A stretch of DNA of 64,000 nt, taken from positions 1 through 64,000 of the forward strand of contig JAFEMX010000016.1 of assembly GCA_016892645.1 (NCBI GenBank). The letters run 5' to 3'. This DNA is from Micrococcaceae bacterium RIT 802. GTDB lineage: Bacteria > Actinomycetota > Actinomycetes > Actinomycetales > Micrococcaceae. The notes below the pieces were generated by a model. That model ran no database searches. It was not told where the DNA came from and worked only from the letters and a program-made list of their open reading frames with translations. How positions within the stretch are numbered: the stretch's first letter is position 1; every line of letters begins with the position of its first letter. This document shows positions 29,239 to 37,336 of the stretch, one piece after another. A program made the position numbers and the translations under genes.

Positions 29239-29334
29239 CATCGGCACGTCGGCAACCCGGATTTCTCGTCCGAGGGCTTCCCCACGACGGTCCAGCTCAC
29301 GAACGGGCACTCGGTCGAATGCGCGTCGCCGCAT

Positions 29335-30111
29335 CTACCGCCCCACGGGCGCCCGCCGCAACACCAGCCAGCTCCCTGCGGCGCTGAGCATGCCGAGTAC
29401 GATCAAGACCACGGCAACCCTGGCGACGATATCTGTGCTGAAGAACGACACCACATCGACCCCCAGAGTCAGGAGCATCCAGGCCAGCAACAGAAATACG
29501 GCGATGATTCCGAACACCACCAGCAGGACGCCCTTCTGGTTCCAGCGAACAAAAACGGAAGCGAACATTGTCCCGACGAAGAGGGTCAACATACTGATGC
29601 CGAAGCCCATCAGGAAGATGTCAAGGTAGCTGCCGTTGCCCATGACGTAGACGTCGAACATGTGCGTGCCGGTGAACCAATGCCCCGTGGCCTTCTCTAT
29701 GGCCAGGAAAACCGTCATGGCGACCCCGATGTAGACGGACTCGAGCAGCAGCGCGATGGCCGTTCCGGCCCAGTACTGGCGGCGAGTGGCGCCCATTCCC
29801 ATCGCAAACGGCATGGTCCGTGCATAGGCCATGGCGCCGACGCTGACGAAATAGCCGCCGAAACACCACAGGGGCGCCTGGTTGTAGCGGAATCCCTCGC
29901 TGAGCTCGGCCGGGTCCATCGGGACGAAGGCCCGCAGCAGGAGCATGATCACCACGCAGATCGCGGTGGTCGTGGCGAAGATCGACATCGGAACCCCGAT
30001 CAACCGCATGGGATCGGCGAAGTGCAGGCGGACGATCTTCATCAGGGGGCCAGCTGGCCGGTGTGCGTTCCGGTCCTCGGGCAGGGCCGGTGAAAGTTGG
30101 TTCGTCGTCAT
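29335..30111 (-). CDS. ABC-2-like membrane subunit of a small ABC transporter
   Basis: A 258-residue protein with six hydrophobic segments (near residues 40-60, 80-95, 115-140, 165-190, 195-215 and 228-248) and no recognised enzymatic motif. The layout matches the permease partners of YtrA-regulated ABC transporters. Its ATG overlaps the ATPase stop (ATGA), so the two are translated together. The transported molecule is unknown; comparable systems act in response to cell-envelope stress or peptide antibiotics. Confidence 0.75.
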   Translation of the reverse strand: MTTNQLSPALPEDRNAHRPAGPLMKIVRLHFADPMRLIGVPMSIFATTTAICVVIMLLLRAFVPMDPAELSEGFRYNQAPLWCFGGYFVSVGAMAYARTMPFAMGMGATRRQYWAGTAIALLLESVYIGVAMTVFLAIEKATGHWFTGTHMFDVYVMGNGSYLDIFLMGFGISMLTLFVGTMFASVFVRWNQKGVLLVVFGIIAVFLLLAWMLLTLGVDVVSFFSTDIVARVAVVLIVLGMLSAAGSWLVLRRAPVGR

Positions 30112-31052
30112 CGGATGGCCTCCTCGGCCTCGTGTTGGGTCTGCGGAGGGGAGCTGGCGGCGGCCAGGGATGACTCCCCGCTCTCGAGCAGCCCGAAGGC
30201 CGCGACGAGTTCTTGGAGCGTCACCGGTCCGACCTCCAGACCGGCGGCCTTCGCCTCAGTGCGCAGTCGCTCGTCCGGGTTCCCGGCGATGGTGACCGAG
30301 CGTAGCCCGCCCAGGGCCTGGCTGCGCAGGATTTGCCGACCGCCCACGGCGGTGTCGACGGCCGTGGCGGTGCCGGAAAGGGTGAATGCCGAACGTGTGG
30401 CTTCCTCAACGGACGAGTCCAGCACCTTCCGCCCGTCCTGGAGCACGACGACGTGTTCCAGGAGGTTGGCTGCCTCATCAATCAGGTGTGTGGACATGAG
30501 GATGGTGCGTGGATGCTCCATGTAGTCCTCGAGCAGCAGGTCGTAGAAAATGCCGCGGGCCGTGGCATCCAAACCCAGATAGGGCTCGTCGAAGAACGTC
30601 ACCGGCGCCCGCGAAGCCAGCCCGACCACGATGGCCACCGCGGAGAGCTGTCCCCGCGAGAGTTTCTTGATCGGGGTCTTCAACGGCAACCGGAACTCGC
30701 CGACCAGCCGTCGCGCGAGGTCGGCATCCCAGCCGGCATAGAACCAGGCGGCGGCCCGCACCACGTGCGATACCTTGAACTCCTCCGGGTACTTCTGGTT
30801 TTCCCGGGCGAAGCTGAGGCCGGCCAGCACCTGCGCGTTCTCGAACGGTTCTGCCCCGAGGACGCGGGCTTGGCCGGAAGTCTTCAGTTCCTGCCCCGCC
30901 AGGATCGACATCAGCGTCGTCTTGCCGGCTCCGTTGCGGCCCAGGAGCCCGCAAATCGTGTTCTTCTCGATACCGAGGGTGAGGTTGTCCAGCACCGTCG
31001 TGTTGCCGTATTTCTTGGTCAGCGACCGGGTTTCGATTGCCAGGTTCATCAT
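30108..31052 (-). CDS. ABC transporter ATP-binding protein
   Basis: A 314-residue ATPase with Walker A GRNGAGKTT, the signature LSRGQLSAVAI and Walker B VTFFDEPYLGLD, plus the switch histidine region LMSTHLID. The signature has SRGQ instead of SGGQ, a common variant in this exporter-type group. A C-terminal ~95-residue extension follows the ATPase core. The start is ATG 31052, with GAGG six bases upstream inside the gntR stop region; ATG 31049 is the next choice. It is the middle gene of a three-gene operon with the regulator and the permease. Confidence 0.9.
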   Translation of the reverse strand: MMNLAIETRSLTKKYGNTTVLDNLTLGIEKNTICGLLGRNGAGKTTLMSILAGQELKTSGQARVLGAEPFENAQVLAGLSFARENQKYPEEFKVSHVVRAAAWFYAGWDADLARRLVGEFRLPLKTPIKKLSRGQLSAVAIVVGLASRAPVTFFDEPYLGLDATARGIFYDLLLEDYMEHPRTILMSTHLIDEAANLLEHVVVLQDGRKVLDSSVEEATRSAFTLSGTATAVDTAVGGRQILRSQALGGLRSVTIAGNPDERLRTEAKAAGLEVGPVTLQELVAAFGLLESGESSLAAASSPPQTQHEAEEAIR

Positions 31053-31060
31053 GTCCTGCC

Positions 31061-31429
31061 TCAAGCTTGTCCGGCGACGGCGGCCCGCTGGCCGATCATC
31101 GCGATGAGTTCTTCGGGGTCGATGCCGAGGCGGGCCGCCTCGTGCAGCAACGGGATCACGTATTGGTCTCCAAAGGCCTCCCGCCGCGTCGCCGTGAGAG
31201 TGGCGCGTGCTCCGGTGGCTACAAACATGCCGATTCCCCTTCTCTTGTAGAGGACTCCGGTGTCGACCAGCCGGTTCAGCCCCTTTCCGGCGGTTGCCGG
31301 GTTGATGCGCATGTACGCCGCGAATTCATTCGTCGAGGGGACCTGTGTCTCCTCTGGATAGGTGCCGTCGAGGATGCGGCCCTCGATCTGCTCGGCCACC
31401 TGGATGAAGATCGGCTTCGATTCATCCAT
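31061..31429 (-). CDS. GntR-family regulator, YtrA subfamily
   Basis: A 122-residue GntR regulator. It has the winged helix PIFIQVAEQIEGRILDG...VPSTNEFAAYMRINPATAGKGLNRL (quoted in parts) and only a short ~50-residue helical C-terminal part, which defines the YtrA subfamily. Such regulators repress adjacent ABC transporter genes. The start is ATG 31429; a few residues could be added from GTG or TTG codons upstream. It heads the operon, with a TTAC-TCAT-GTAA inverted repeat about 30 bp upstream as a candidate site. Confidence 0.88.
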   Translation of the reverse strand: MDESKPIFIQVAEQIEGRILDGTYPEETQVPSTNEFAAYMRINPATAGKGLNRLVDTGVLYKRRGIGMFVATGARATLTATRREAFGDQYVIPLLHEAARLGIDPEELIAMIGQRAAVAGQA

Positions 31430-31455
31430 TGAGACCACCAACGCTCATTGGTTCA

Positions 31456-31467
31456 TTACTCATGTAA
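31456..31467. promoter_or_regulatory. Candidate operator/promoter element before the GntR-ABC operon
   Basis: The inverted repeat TTAC-TCAT-GTAA sits in an AT-rich patch (31445-31480) that stands out from the GC-rich surroundings and lies upstream of the gntR start. YtrA-type regulators autoregulate through short AT-rich inverted repeats, so this is a reasonable site, but the arms are short and the evidence is weak. Confidence 0.3.
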
Positions 31468-31540
31468 CTAACTACAGCACCTGGTCGGGCACCCGTCAAG
31501 GGCTCGCCCCCGGTCGCCCGCGGGTTGATAGGTTGGGGAC

Positions 31541-32344
31541 GTGAAGATTGCAACCTGGAACGTGAACTCCCTCCGCGCCCGCGCCGACCGCGTGGAAGAC
31601 TGGCTGCGCCGCACCGACGTCGACGTCCTGGCCATCCAGGAGACCAAGTGCAAGGACGAGAACTTCCCCTGGGAATTGTTCGAGAACAACGACTACGAAG
31701 TCGCCCACTTCGGATTCAGCCAATGGAACGGGGTGGCCATCGCCTCCCGCGTCGGACTCGAGGCCGTCGAACGCACCTTTGCCGCGCAGCCCGCCTTCGG
31801 CAAGGGCGGCAAGGACCCCGCCCAGGAGGCACGCGCCATCGGCGCCACCTGCGGTGGAGTGCGCATCTGGAGCCTCTATGTCCCGAACGGCCGGGGACTG
31901 CAGGACGAGCACATGCCCTACAAGCTCGAGTGGCTCCGCCAGCTCCAGGAGAACGCCACCGGCTGGCTCGCCGATGAGCCCACCGCGCAAATCGCCCTGA
32001 TGGGCGACTGGAACATCGCCCCCCTCGACGAGGATGTCTGGGACATCGACTTCTTCGTCGAGAACGAAATGACCCACGTCTCCGCACCCGAACGGGCCGC
32101 CTTCAACGCCTTCGTCGAAGCCGGCTTCGCCGACGTCGTCCGCCCCCACACCCCGGGCCCGGGCGTCTACACGTACTGGGACTACACGCAGCTGCGCTTC
32201 CCGAAGAAGGAGGGCATGCGCATCGACTTCACCTTGGCCTCCCCCGCCCTGGCCGAACGTGTCGAGACCGCGTGGATCGACCGCGAGGAACGCAAGGGCA
32301 AGGGCGCATCCGACCACGCGCCAGTGGTCGTGGAGCTGCGCTAG
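31541..32344 (+). CDS. xth: Exodeoxyribonuclease III
   Basis: A 267-residue ExoIII/AP endonuclease of base-excision repair. The endonuclease/exonuclease/phosphatase fold motifs are in order: ATWNVNSLRAR, the metal-binding Glu of LAIQETKCKD, the YVPNGR block, MGDWNIAP, GMRIDFTLAS and the catalytic SDHAPV at the end. The start is GTG 31541. Its TAG stop is immediately followed by the ATG of the next gene, so the two are probably one transcript. Confidence 0.95.
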   Translation: MKIATWNVNSLRARADRVEDWLRRTDVDVLAIQETKCKDENFPWELFENNDYEVAHFGFSQWNGVAIASRVGLEAVERTFAAQPAFGKGGKDPAQEARAIGATCGGVRIWSLYVPNGRGLQDEHMPYKLEWLRQLQENATGWLADEPTAQIALMGDWNIAPLDEDVWDIDFFVENEMTHVSAPERAAFNAFVEAGFADVVRPHTPGPGVYTYWDYTQLRFPKKEGMRIDFTLASPALAERVETAWIDREERKGKGASDHAPVVVELR

Positions 32345-33196
32345 ATGACCTCCCGGGGGACGAGCGCGCGCCGCCGGCTACCGCCGACGTCGTACCTGCG
32401 CGTCTTCGAGCCGCTCCGCGCGTACGACGACGATGCCCAACTGGCCATCTCGGCACAACGCGGGGTGGGGAGGGCCGACTTCGAGGAGCGTTCGGCCGAG
32501 GAGGCACTGCATCGTCTGACGCGCGGCATCCCCGACCCGTTCCCGCACGAACAAGCCGAGCGCTACCGGGAACTTCATTATCCGGGCGCCGATGGGTTGA
32601 CCGCGCCCTATTACTGCCCGGACCAGCTGCCCGCGCGTTCGACCCTGGCCGCCGAGCAGCTCGACTCCACCATGCGCCCGGCACTGCTGGAGCTCCTCGT
32701 TCCCGACGCCGCCCGTGGCGCCAATGCCGAACGGATCGGCCATGATGCCTTCGCCGAAGCCGTGGCGTCACTGCACACGCGCAGCGCCACCTGGGGCATC
32801 CCCATGGGCTGGTTCGTCCTGCTCACCGAAGAGGACCACTGCGAGATCGAGGAGGACGGAACCAGGCTGCTCACGGTGCGCCTGAGCGCACCCGCGGTCC
32901 AGGTCCTGGAGCGGGCCCGGTTCGCGGCGGCATCGCTGGCCATCCACGCCCCCGAACTGGACATCCTGGACGAACTCACCTCGCTGGGCGAGTGGCTGGG
33001 ACTGTTCCACGAGGATTCGATCGTCGAGTTGGACTACGGCCCCGTGGCCGAACGCGTCTGGCCCGACGAATCCTCCCAGGACCTCAAGCTCGGCATCGAG
33101 TCCCTGGCCGAGCAGGACATGCTCGGCGCGGCGGCTGCCTACCGGCGGCTTTCCACCCGCTGGCTCAAGGTCCGCCAGCTGGCCCGCGCCAACTAG
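32345..33196 (+). CDS. Hypothetical protein co-transcribed with exonuclease III
   Basis: A 283-residue soluble, acidic protein with no motif I recognise. It has no signal peptide or membrane helix. The C-terminal third is helix-rich (VLERARFAAASLAIHAPELD and ESLAEQDMLGAAAAYRRL). Its ATG directly abuts the stop of the exonuclease III gene with no gap, so it is translated in the same operon. Composition and codon use match the neighbouring genes, so it looks like a native, lineage-conserved protein. No function can be given. Confidence 0.75.
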   Translation: MTSRGTSARRRLPPTSYLRVFEPLRAYDDDAQLAISAQRGVGRADFEERSAEEALHRLTRGIPDPFPHEQAERYRELHYPGADGLTAPYYCPDQLPARSTLAAEQLDSTMRPALLELLVPDAARGANAERIGHDAFAEAVASLHTRSATWGIPMGWFVLLTEEDHCEIEEDGTRLLTVRLSAPAVQVLERARFAAASLAIHAPELDILDELTSLGEWLGLFHEDSIVELDYGPVAERVWPDESSQDLKLGIESLAEQDMLGAAAAYRRLSTRWLKVRQLARAN

Positions 33197-33295
33197 AATC
33201 CACCCCGCCGGCACTGCGGCCCCCTGACATGGGGAGCTCTCCCCCATCGCACCACCAAGCGTCATCCCTACGCTCTTTTATCAAGAAGGTAGATG

Positions 33296-33745
33296 ATGAC
33301 CAGCTACAAGATCGACGTCAAACCGGCGCGTCAGACGGTGAAGAACGCTCGCGGGCAACTCGACGATCTCGACGGCATTGAAAACACGCTGAAGAGCACC
33401 GGGGAGGCAATGGCCAGCACCGCGTTGGAATCCGACATCAACACCGCGCTGGACAATGCCTACGACGACTTCCTGCGCCCCATGGCCGTCACGATGGTCC
33501 TCGCCGGACGCCGTCTCTTCGACAACACCGACAACGTCATCAACATCTACGACACCGCGGATCTGGACATGGGAAAGAAGGCCGACGGAGCGACCGAGGC
33601 AGCCATGGCAACCCAGGTGAAGAGGTCGGACGACGTGCCCGACTACACCGCTTCCACGCACACGGCCGAGGCGCCCGCCATCTTGCAAGCACCTGTCGAT
33701 CCCGAGCATCCCGGTCGAACCACTGGCGGGAGGTACACCTGGTGA
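33296..33745 (+). CDS. Small WXG100/DUF6507-like protein, first gene of a type VII-like cassette
   Basis: A 149-residue protein that is helical and lacks a signal peptide. Its N-terminal SYKIDVKPARQTVKNARGQL and the central INTALDNAYDDFLRP / RRLFDNTDNVINIYDTADL resemble the small helical proteins (WXG100- or DUF6507-like) that precede ESX-type effectors in actinobacteria. The start ATG 33296 has AGAAGG six bases upstream; ATG 33293 is equally in frame. Its stop overlaps a GTG as GTGA, where the next gene would begin if its frame were intact. The assignment is by pattern only. Confidence 0.6.
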   Translation: MTSYKIDVKPARQTVKNARGQLDDLDGIENTLKSTGEAMASTALESDINTALDNAYDDFLRPMAVTMVLAGRRLFDNTDNVINIYDTADLDMGKKADGATEAAMATQVKRSDDVPDYTASTHTAEAPAILQAPVDPEHPGRTTGGRYTW

Positions 33746-33768
33746 GTGCCGAATACGACATCGAACTC

Positions 33769-33790
33769 CCCTCCAGGTTCCCTCCAAGTT
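33769..33790 (+). repeat. 11-bp imperfect tandem duplication disrupting the effector frame
   Basis: CCCTCCAGGTT (33769-33779) is followed directly by CCCTCCAAGTT (33780-33790), identical at ten of eleven positions. Removing one copy joins the upstream GTG frame (33742, reading SAEYDIELPS) to the downstream frame (KLPDPDALTT). Eleven bases is not a multiple of three, so the duplication shifts the frame at the start of the large effector-like gene. Confidence 0.8.
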
Positions 33791-35288
33791 GCCGGATCCC
33801 GATGCGCTCACTACCGACGCGGAGGCATTCGGCAAGAACGCCCCAGCCGTTACCACCGCCTATGACAACACCGTCGGACAGTGGAACCCACTGACGGGAC
33901 AGATGGCCTTTCCCGACAGCGACATGGTCTTCTCCGGGCTGGAGAACAACGTCGTCCCCTACGCGGACATGCTGCAAACCGGAGTCACCGAAATGGCCGG
34001 CGCCCTGGGCACCTTCGCCGAGAGCGTCAGGGGGTTCAAGACCACGTGGACCGGCCTGAGAGCCGAGGTTGCGGCGTTCAACAAGCTCCCGGTGAAGCCC
34101 ATGGTGGAAGCCGAAGTCGACGAATCCATCACATACCTCACCGACGCAGGCCGTAGTGACATCGTCCTGCGCTTGTCGGAAGCCACCTCGGAATACCGCG
34201 GTTATGTCGATGCGTGTGTTGCGTCCATCGAGAGTGCCAACCAGGCCCTGAACCCCAACTGGGAAGGTTCCACGACACAGCAATTCCTGGCACAGACGAA
34301 GAAGACCTGGACGAATAGCCGCAACTACCTGGACACCGCCGGACGTTTCAGCAAGCGTGGCGAACGCTGGACGTTCAAGGGCAGCGCCAAGGATTCCTCC
34401 ACTCCCGCCGCCTTCCTGCGCGGGAAAATCCCCGACATCGTGGCCGACCCGCTTCTCGGTGAAGCGCCCAAGGGGAAGTTGACCAACACCTCAAAGCCCT
34501 TCGCGAACAACCCGGTGCTCGGAAAATACTCCGACAAGGTCTTCGACAACAACGATCCCCGGAAGTTCAGTCTCATCAGCGGTGTCGACAACGTGGGGGG
34601 CCGGGCCGCCTTCATGATCGGGCTGCCCAAGTTCGAACTTCCAAAGTGGACCAAAAAGGGCCTACCCGGCGCGGCGACGAAGACCTTGTCCAAGGTGGGA
34701 AACTCCGCACTGAACGGACTGCACAAGGCGGACAAGTTCGTCTCGAAGCTCGAGAAGTCAAAGGTGATGAAGTTCGGCGGGCCCGCCCTCGGCGCCCTCG
34801 ATGCGGGCATGACCTACAAGGACGAGTTCTCCAAGGGATATAACGAAAGCCTGCGAGAGCACCCCGAATGGACCCCGGGACAGCACAGTGCAGAGGCCGT
34901 CAAGGATGCGGCGATCGTCGGTACCGCTGAAACGACTGGCAAGGTCGTCGGCGGTGTGGCCGGCCGCACTGCCGGTGCCGCAATAGGCCAGGCGATCATC
35001 CCCATTCCCGGCGTCGGCGCCGCGATTGGCGGGTTTGCCGGCGGCATCGCCGGCGAATGGATCGGAGGGAAGGTCGGGGGCGCCGTCGGCGGCTTCATTA
35101 ACGACTGGCGGGAAGACGGCTTCAGTGGAGCGATCGGCGACGCCAAGGAAAACGTCGGTCAGGCAGTCGACAATGTGAAGCAAAAGGTCGGGGGCGCCGT
35201 CGACGCCGTGAAGGACGCCGTCGAGAACCCGGGCGAAGCAGCCAAAAAAGTGGGCAAGAAGGTCTTCGATAAGCTGACGCCATGGTAA
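33789..35288 (+). CDS. Large effector-like protein with WXG motifs and glycine-zipper C-terminus (5' frameshifted)
   Basis: About 499 residues from a TTG at 33789. The intact ancestral start was probably GTG 33742, coupled to the previous gene but now out of frame because of the 11-bp duplication. The N-terminal half is helical, with two WXG-type turns (W87-T-G89 and W158-E-G160), as in LXG/WXG secreted proteins. Residues 380-435 form a glycine zipper with many GxxxG steps (VGGVAGRTAGAAIG, GGFAGGIAGEWIGG), as in membrane-inserting toxins. Residues 440-499 form a lysine/alanine amphipathic helix. No nuclease motif is seen. I infer an ESX-exported, possibly membrane-active effector; the native start is uncertain. 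Confidence 0.6.
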   Translation: MPDPDALTTDAEAFGKNAPAVTTAYDNTVGQWNPLTGQMAFPDSDMVFSGLENNVVPYADMLQTGVTEMAGALGTFAESVRGFKTTWTGLRAEVAAFNKLPVKPMVEAEVDESITYLTDAGRSDIVLRLSEATSEYRGYVDACVASIESANQALNPNWEGSTTQQFLAQTKKTWTNSRNYLDTAGRFSKRGERWTFKGSAKDSSTPAAFLRGKIPDIVADPLLGEAPKGKLTNTSKPFANNPVLGKYSDKVFDNNDPRKFSLISGVDNVGGRAAFMIGLPKFELPKWTKKGLPGAATKTLSKVGNSALNGLHKADKFVSKLEKSKVMKFGGPALGALDAGMTYKDEFSKGYNESLREHPEWTPGQHSAEAVKDAAIVGTAETTGKVVGGVAGRTAGAAIGQAIIPIPGVGAAIGGFAGGIAGEWIGGKVGGAVGGFINDWREDGFSGAIGDAKENVGQAVDNVKQKVGGAVDAVKDAVENPGEAAKKVGKKVFDKLTPW

Positions 35289-35322
35289 TTCCATACATCC
35301 TGCCGACACCGGACTCTCCCGC

Positions 35323-35841
35323 ATGATGGCGGCCGCGGGCAGCGCCTGGCTCTACAACGACGCCATCGTCATCGGCATCCCCCTCATCGGCGTCCTCGCG
35401 TGGTGCCTGATCTATCCCGCTTACCGCGCTCTGCGCGGCAGTTGGCGTTCTTGGGTCAATGCCCCTCCCTATTTGCCCTGGCAAGCCTCACTCACCAATA
35501 CGTGGCCCTTCATGCTTCTCTGCATGGGCCTGGCCCTGGTCGTGGCCATGCCGTCCCTGGTCTTTGAGGCGTTCGGTTGGGAGGCAGCCCGGAAGTTCAT
35601 GTGGAATGGGCCCTTCTGGATCCCCTGGATCGGTGCCATTGTGGGGATTTTCTGGTGGCCGAAGGGCCTCGGCCCCGCGTGGTACCGCACGTGGCGCAAA
35701 GCCGGAGGCGAACGCAGCATCATGCCGTTTACCCCTGAGGACACCGAAGCCGTCCGGCGCCTCCCCGAGGGGAAACGCCGCCGGCGGCTCGAAAAGAACA
35801 TCGAAGCCTGCCGCGTCTACTGCGCTCAGGACGACGAGTAG
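35323..35841 (+). CDS. Membrane protein, candidate immunity partner of the effector
   Basis: A 172-residue protein with about four hydrophobic segments (near residues 10-30, 60-80 and a Trp-rich 90-115 pair) and a basic cytoplasmic-type tail (LPEGKRRRRLEK). I recognise no family. It starts 35 bp after the effector gene on the same strand with no clear ribosome site; ATG 35326 is an alternative. Its place right after a glycine-zipper protein is what one expects of a membrane immunity protein, but that role is inference from position only. Confidence 0.55.
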   Translation: MMAAAGSAWLYNDAIVIGIPLIGVLAWCLIYPAYRALRGSWRSWVNAPPYLPWQASLTNTWPFMLLCMGLALVVAMPSLVFEAFGWEAARKFMWNGPFWIPWIGAIVGIFWWPKGLGPAWYRTWRKAGGERSIMPFTPEDTEAVRRLPEGKRRRRLEKNIEACRVYCAQDDE

Positions 35842-35870
35842 CCCACCCAGACGAGGCAGGAGTGACGAAC

Positions 35871-36383
35871 ATGGAAGCCGAGACCTCCGGCCGTACAGGT
35901 CGCGCATCGCTGGTCCTTGAAGAGGCCTGGCAAGCGGAATCCATCCGCGATGAAATCGAACTCTTTGCCTTCATCAGGGGCCCGGAGGGGACCTTCGCGC
36001 CCAATCTGGTCGTGACCGTGAACCCGTTCGGCGGAAACATCGACGAATTCCTCGACCATGCCGTCCATGGCCTCACCACATCCCTCCAGAAGCCGTATCT
36101 CTTCGATGTGCGAGTCTGGGACAGGCATCCGTCATCCAACGGGACCGATCCCTACCAGCCCGTCGACGACGTGGACGTGCGGCAGATGAGCCGGACCATC
36201 GGTTACACGCACGAGTCGCCCCAGACCGGGGCGACCCTGCGCTCGACTGAGTGGCTTTTCATCGAATCTGGACTCGCGGTGCAGGTGACCGGGACGACCA
36301 CTACGGCCCAATGGCCGGTGTTCTCCCGAACGCTGGAAACCATGGCCCGCTCCGTGGCCACCACGACGGAAGGCGCGAAATGA
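35871..36383 (+). CDS. LpqN/Mog1-PsbP-like protein of the type VII-like cassette
   Basis: A 170-residue protein with alternating strands and helices. The segment APNLVVTVNPFGG, followed by an amphipathic helix (IDEFLDHAVHGLTTSLQ) and a C-terminal strand-helix (SRTLETMARSV), resembles LpqN/LpqT-type Mog1/PsbP-fold proteins of actinobacteria. There is no lipobox or signal peptide, so it would act in the cytoplasm. The start ATG 35871 has GGAG eight bases upstream. It overlaps the next gene as ATGA. Its role may be chaperoning or docking the secreted protein; this is tentative. Confidence 0.55.
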   Translation: MEAETSGRTGRASLVLEEAWQAESIRDEIELFAFIRGPEGTFAPNLVVTVNPFGGNIDEFLDHAVHGLTTSLQKPYLFDVRVWDRHPSSNGTDPYQPVDDVDVRQMSRTIGYTHESPQTGATLRSTEWLFIESGLAVQVTGTTTTAQWPVFSRTLETMARSVATTTEGAK

Positions 36384-37231
36384 CCCAGCAGGACTTCACG
36401 TTCTTCGGCGGCATCGACCCGGTGGCCCAGTCGGCACTGGGAGCCCCTCTGCCGGACCTCGCCGAGATCGGCGCCCGTCAGCCGTTTTCCTACGAGGGCG
36501 CATGGGTCCATGAAGGCTCCGTGGAACTGCTGATGAAGATGGTGGACGGATATCGCCCCGGCCGTCTTCAACAAAAGCTACAGCGATCGCAACTGGATGA
36601 GCTGCACGAGGCCGAGCTGGTAACGGGCAACGAACTCACCGACGGCGGCCGGCTCCTGGCCGCCGTCATGGAGGAAGCCGAAGCTTCCTTCCGGCTCTCC
36701 GGACTCATCGGGAATCACGAGGTGCTGTTCCAGTGCTGGTCCTCCGCGGAAATGGCCCTGGTCATGACGCAGCCCGGGTACCACGCGGCCGGCAATCCGG
36801 AATTCGCCGACCAGCCAACGCCTGCGCATGTCAATGTCCGTGTTGTCCCATTGCTGGACCTCTCGACCATGATGGCCAAGTGGGTGGGCCTTGCACCGGC
36901 GTGGAATTTTGACGTCCAGCCCGTCGAGATCCCCATGTCGGCGGTCGAAGCCCAGATGAACGGTTCCTCCTCCGTGCCCGAGGGATCCAACGATGTCCTT
37001 CAGGACGCATGGAACGGGAAGTGGATGCTCTGGAGCCTCGAGGGGGGATGCCCCACCGGTGATCTGGAGCCCTTGACCTACCTCACGGCCGGCCGCCGGG
37101 GCCAGCAACGGCTGGCCCAGCGGGACAGCGGGTCCGTCATGCTGGTTCCCACGGGATCGACGCATGTGTTCGACCAGTTGGAGGACCGCATCCAGGCCAT
37201 GGTTTTCCAACGCCCCGTAACCCTTCCCTGA
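36380..37231 (+). CDS. EspG-like putative secretion chaperone
   Basis: A 283-residue soluble protein. Its size, the LTDGGRLLAAVMEEAEASFRL block followed by a regular run of strands (HEVLFQCWSSAEMALVM), and the C-terminal SGSVMLVPTG strand resemble EspG, the chaperone that binds ESX substrates. Identity is weak and judged by eye. The start overlaps the previous gene as ATGA. Being the last of five coupled genes that include WXG-type proteins supports a secretion-related job. An unrelated actinobacterial hypothetical is the alternative. Confidence 0.5.
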   Translation: MTQQDFTFFGGIDPVAQSALGAPLPDLAEIGARQPFSYEGAWVHEGSVELLMKMVDGYRPGRLQQKLQRSQLDELHEAELVTGNELTDGGRLLAAVMEEAEASFRLSGLIGNHEVLFQCWSSAEMALVMTQPGYHAAGNPEFADQPTPAHVNVRVVPLLDLSTMMAKWVGLAPAWNFDVQPVEIPMSAVEAQMNGSSSVPEGSNDVLQDAWNGKWMLWSLEGGCPTGDLEPLTYLTAGRRGQQRLAQRDSGSVMLVPTGSTHVFDQLEDRIQAMVFQRPVTLP

Positions 37232-37336
37232 CCGACATGCGCACGCGCGGCTGCTGGAAGTGCTTGCACTAGGCTGGTGGCCATCACGTTCATCGAGACG
37301 GCTCGCCCGCCCGTTCTCCGATCCCGAGGAGTCCCC

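Noticed and set aside
33231-33244. GGGGAG-CT-CTCCCC palindrome upstream of the type VII-like cassette
   Set aside because: The two-base centre cannot form a stable hairpin loop without losing pairs, and there is no matching site elsewhere to suggest an operator.
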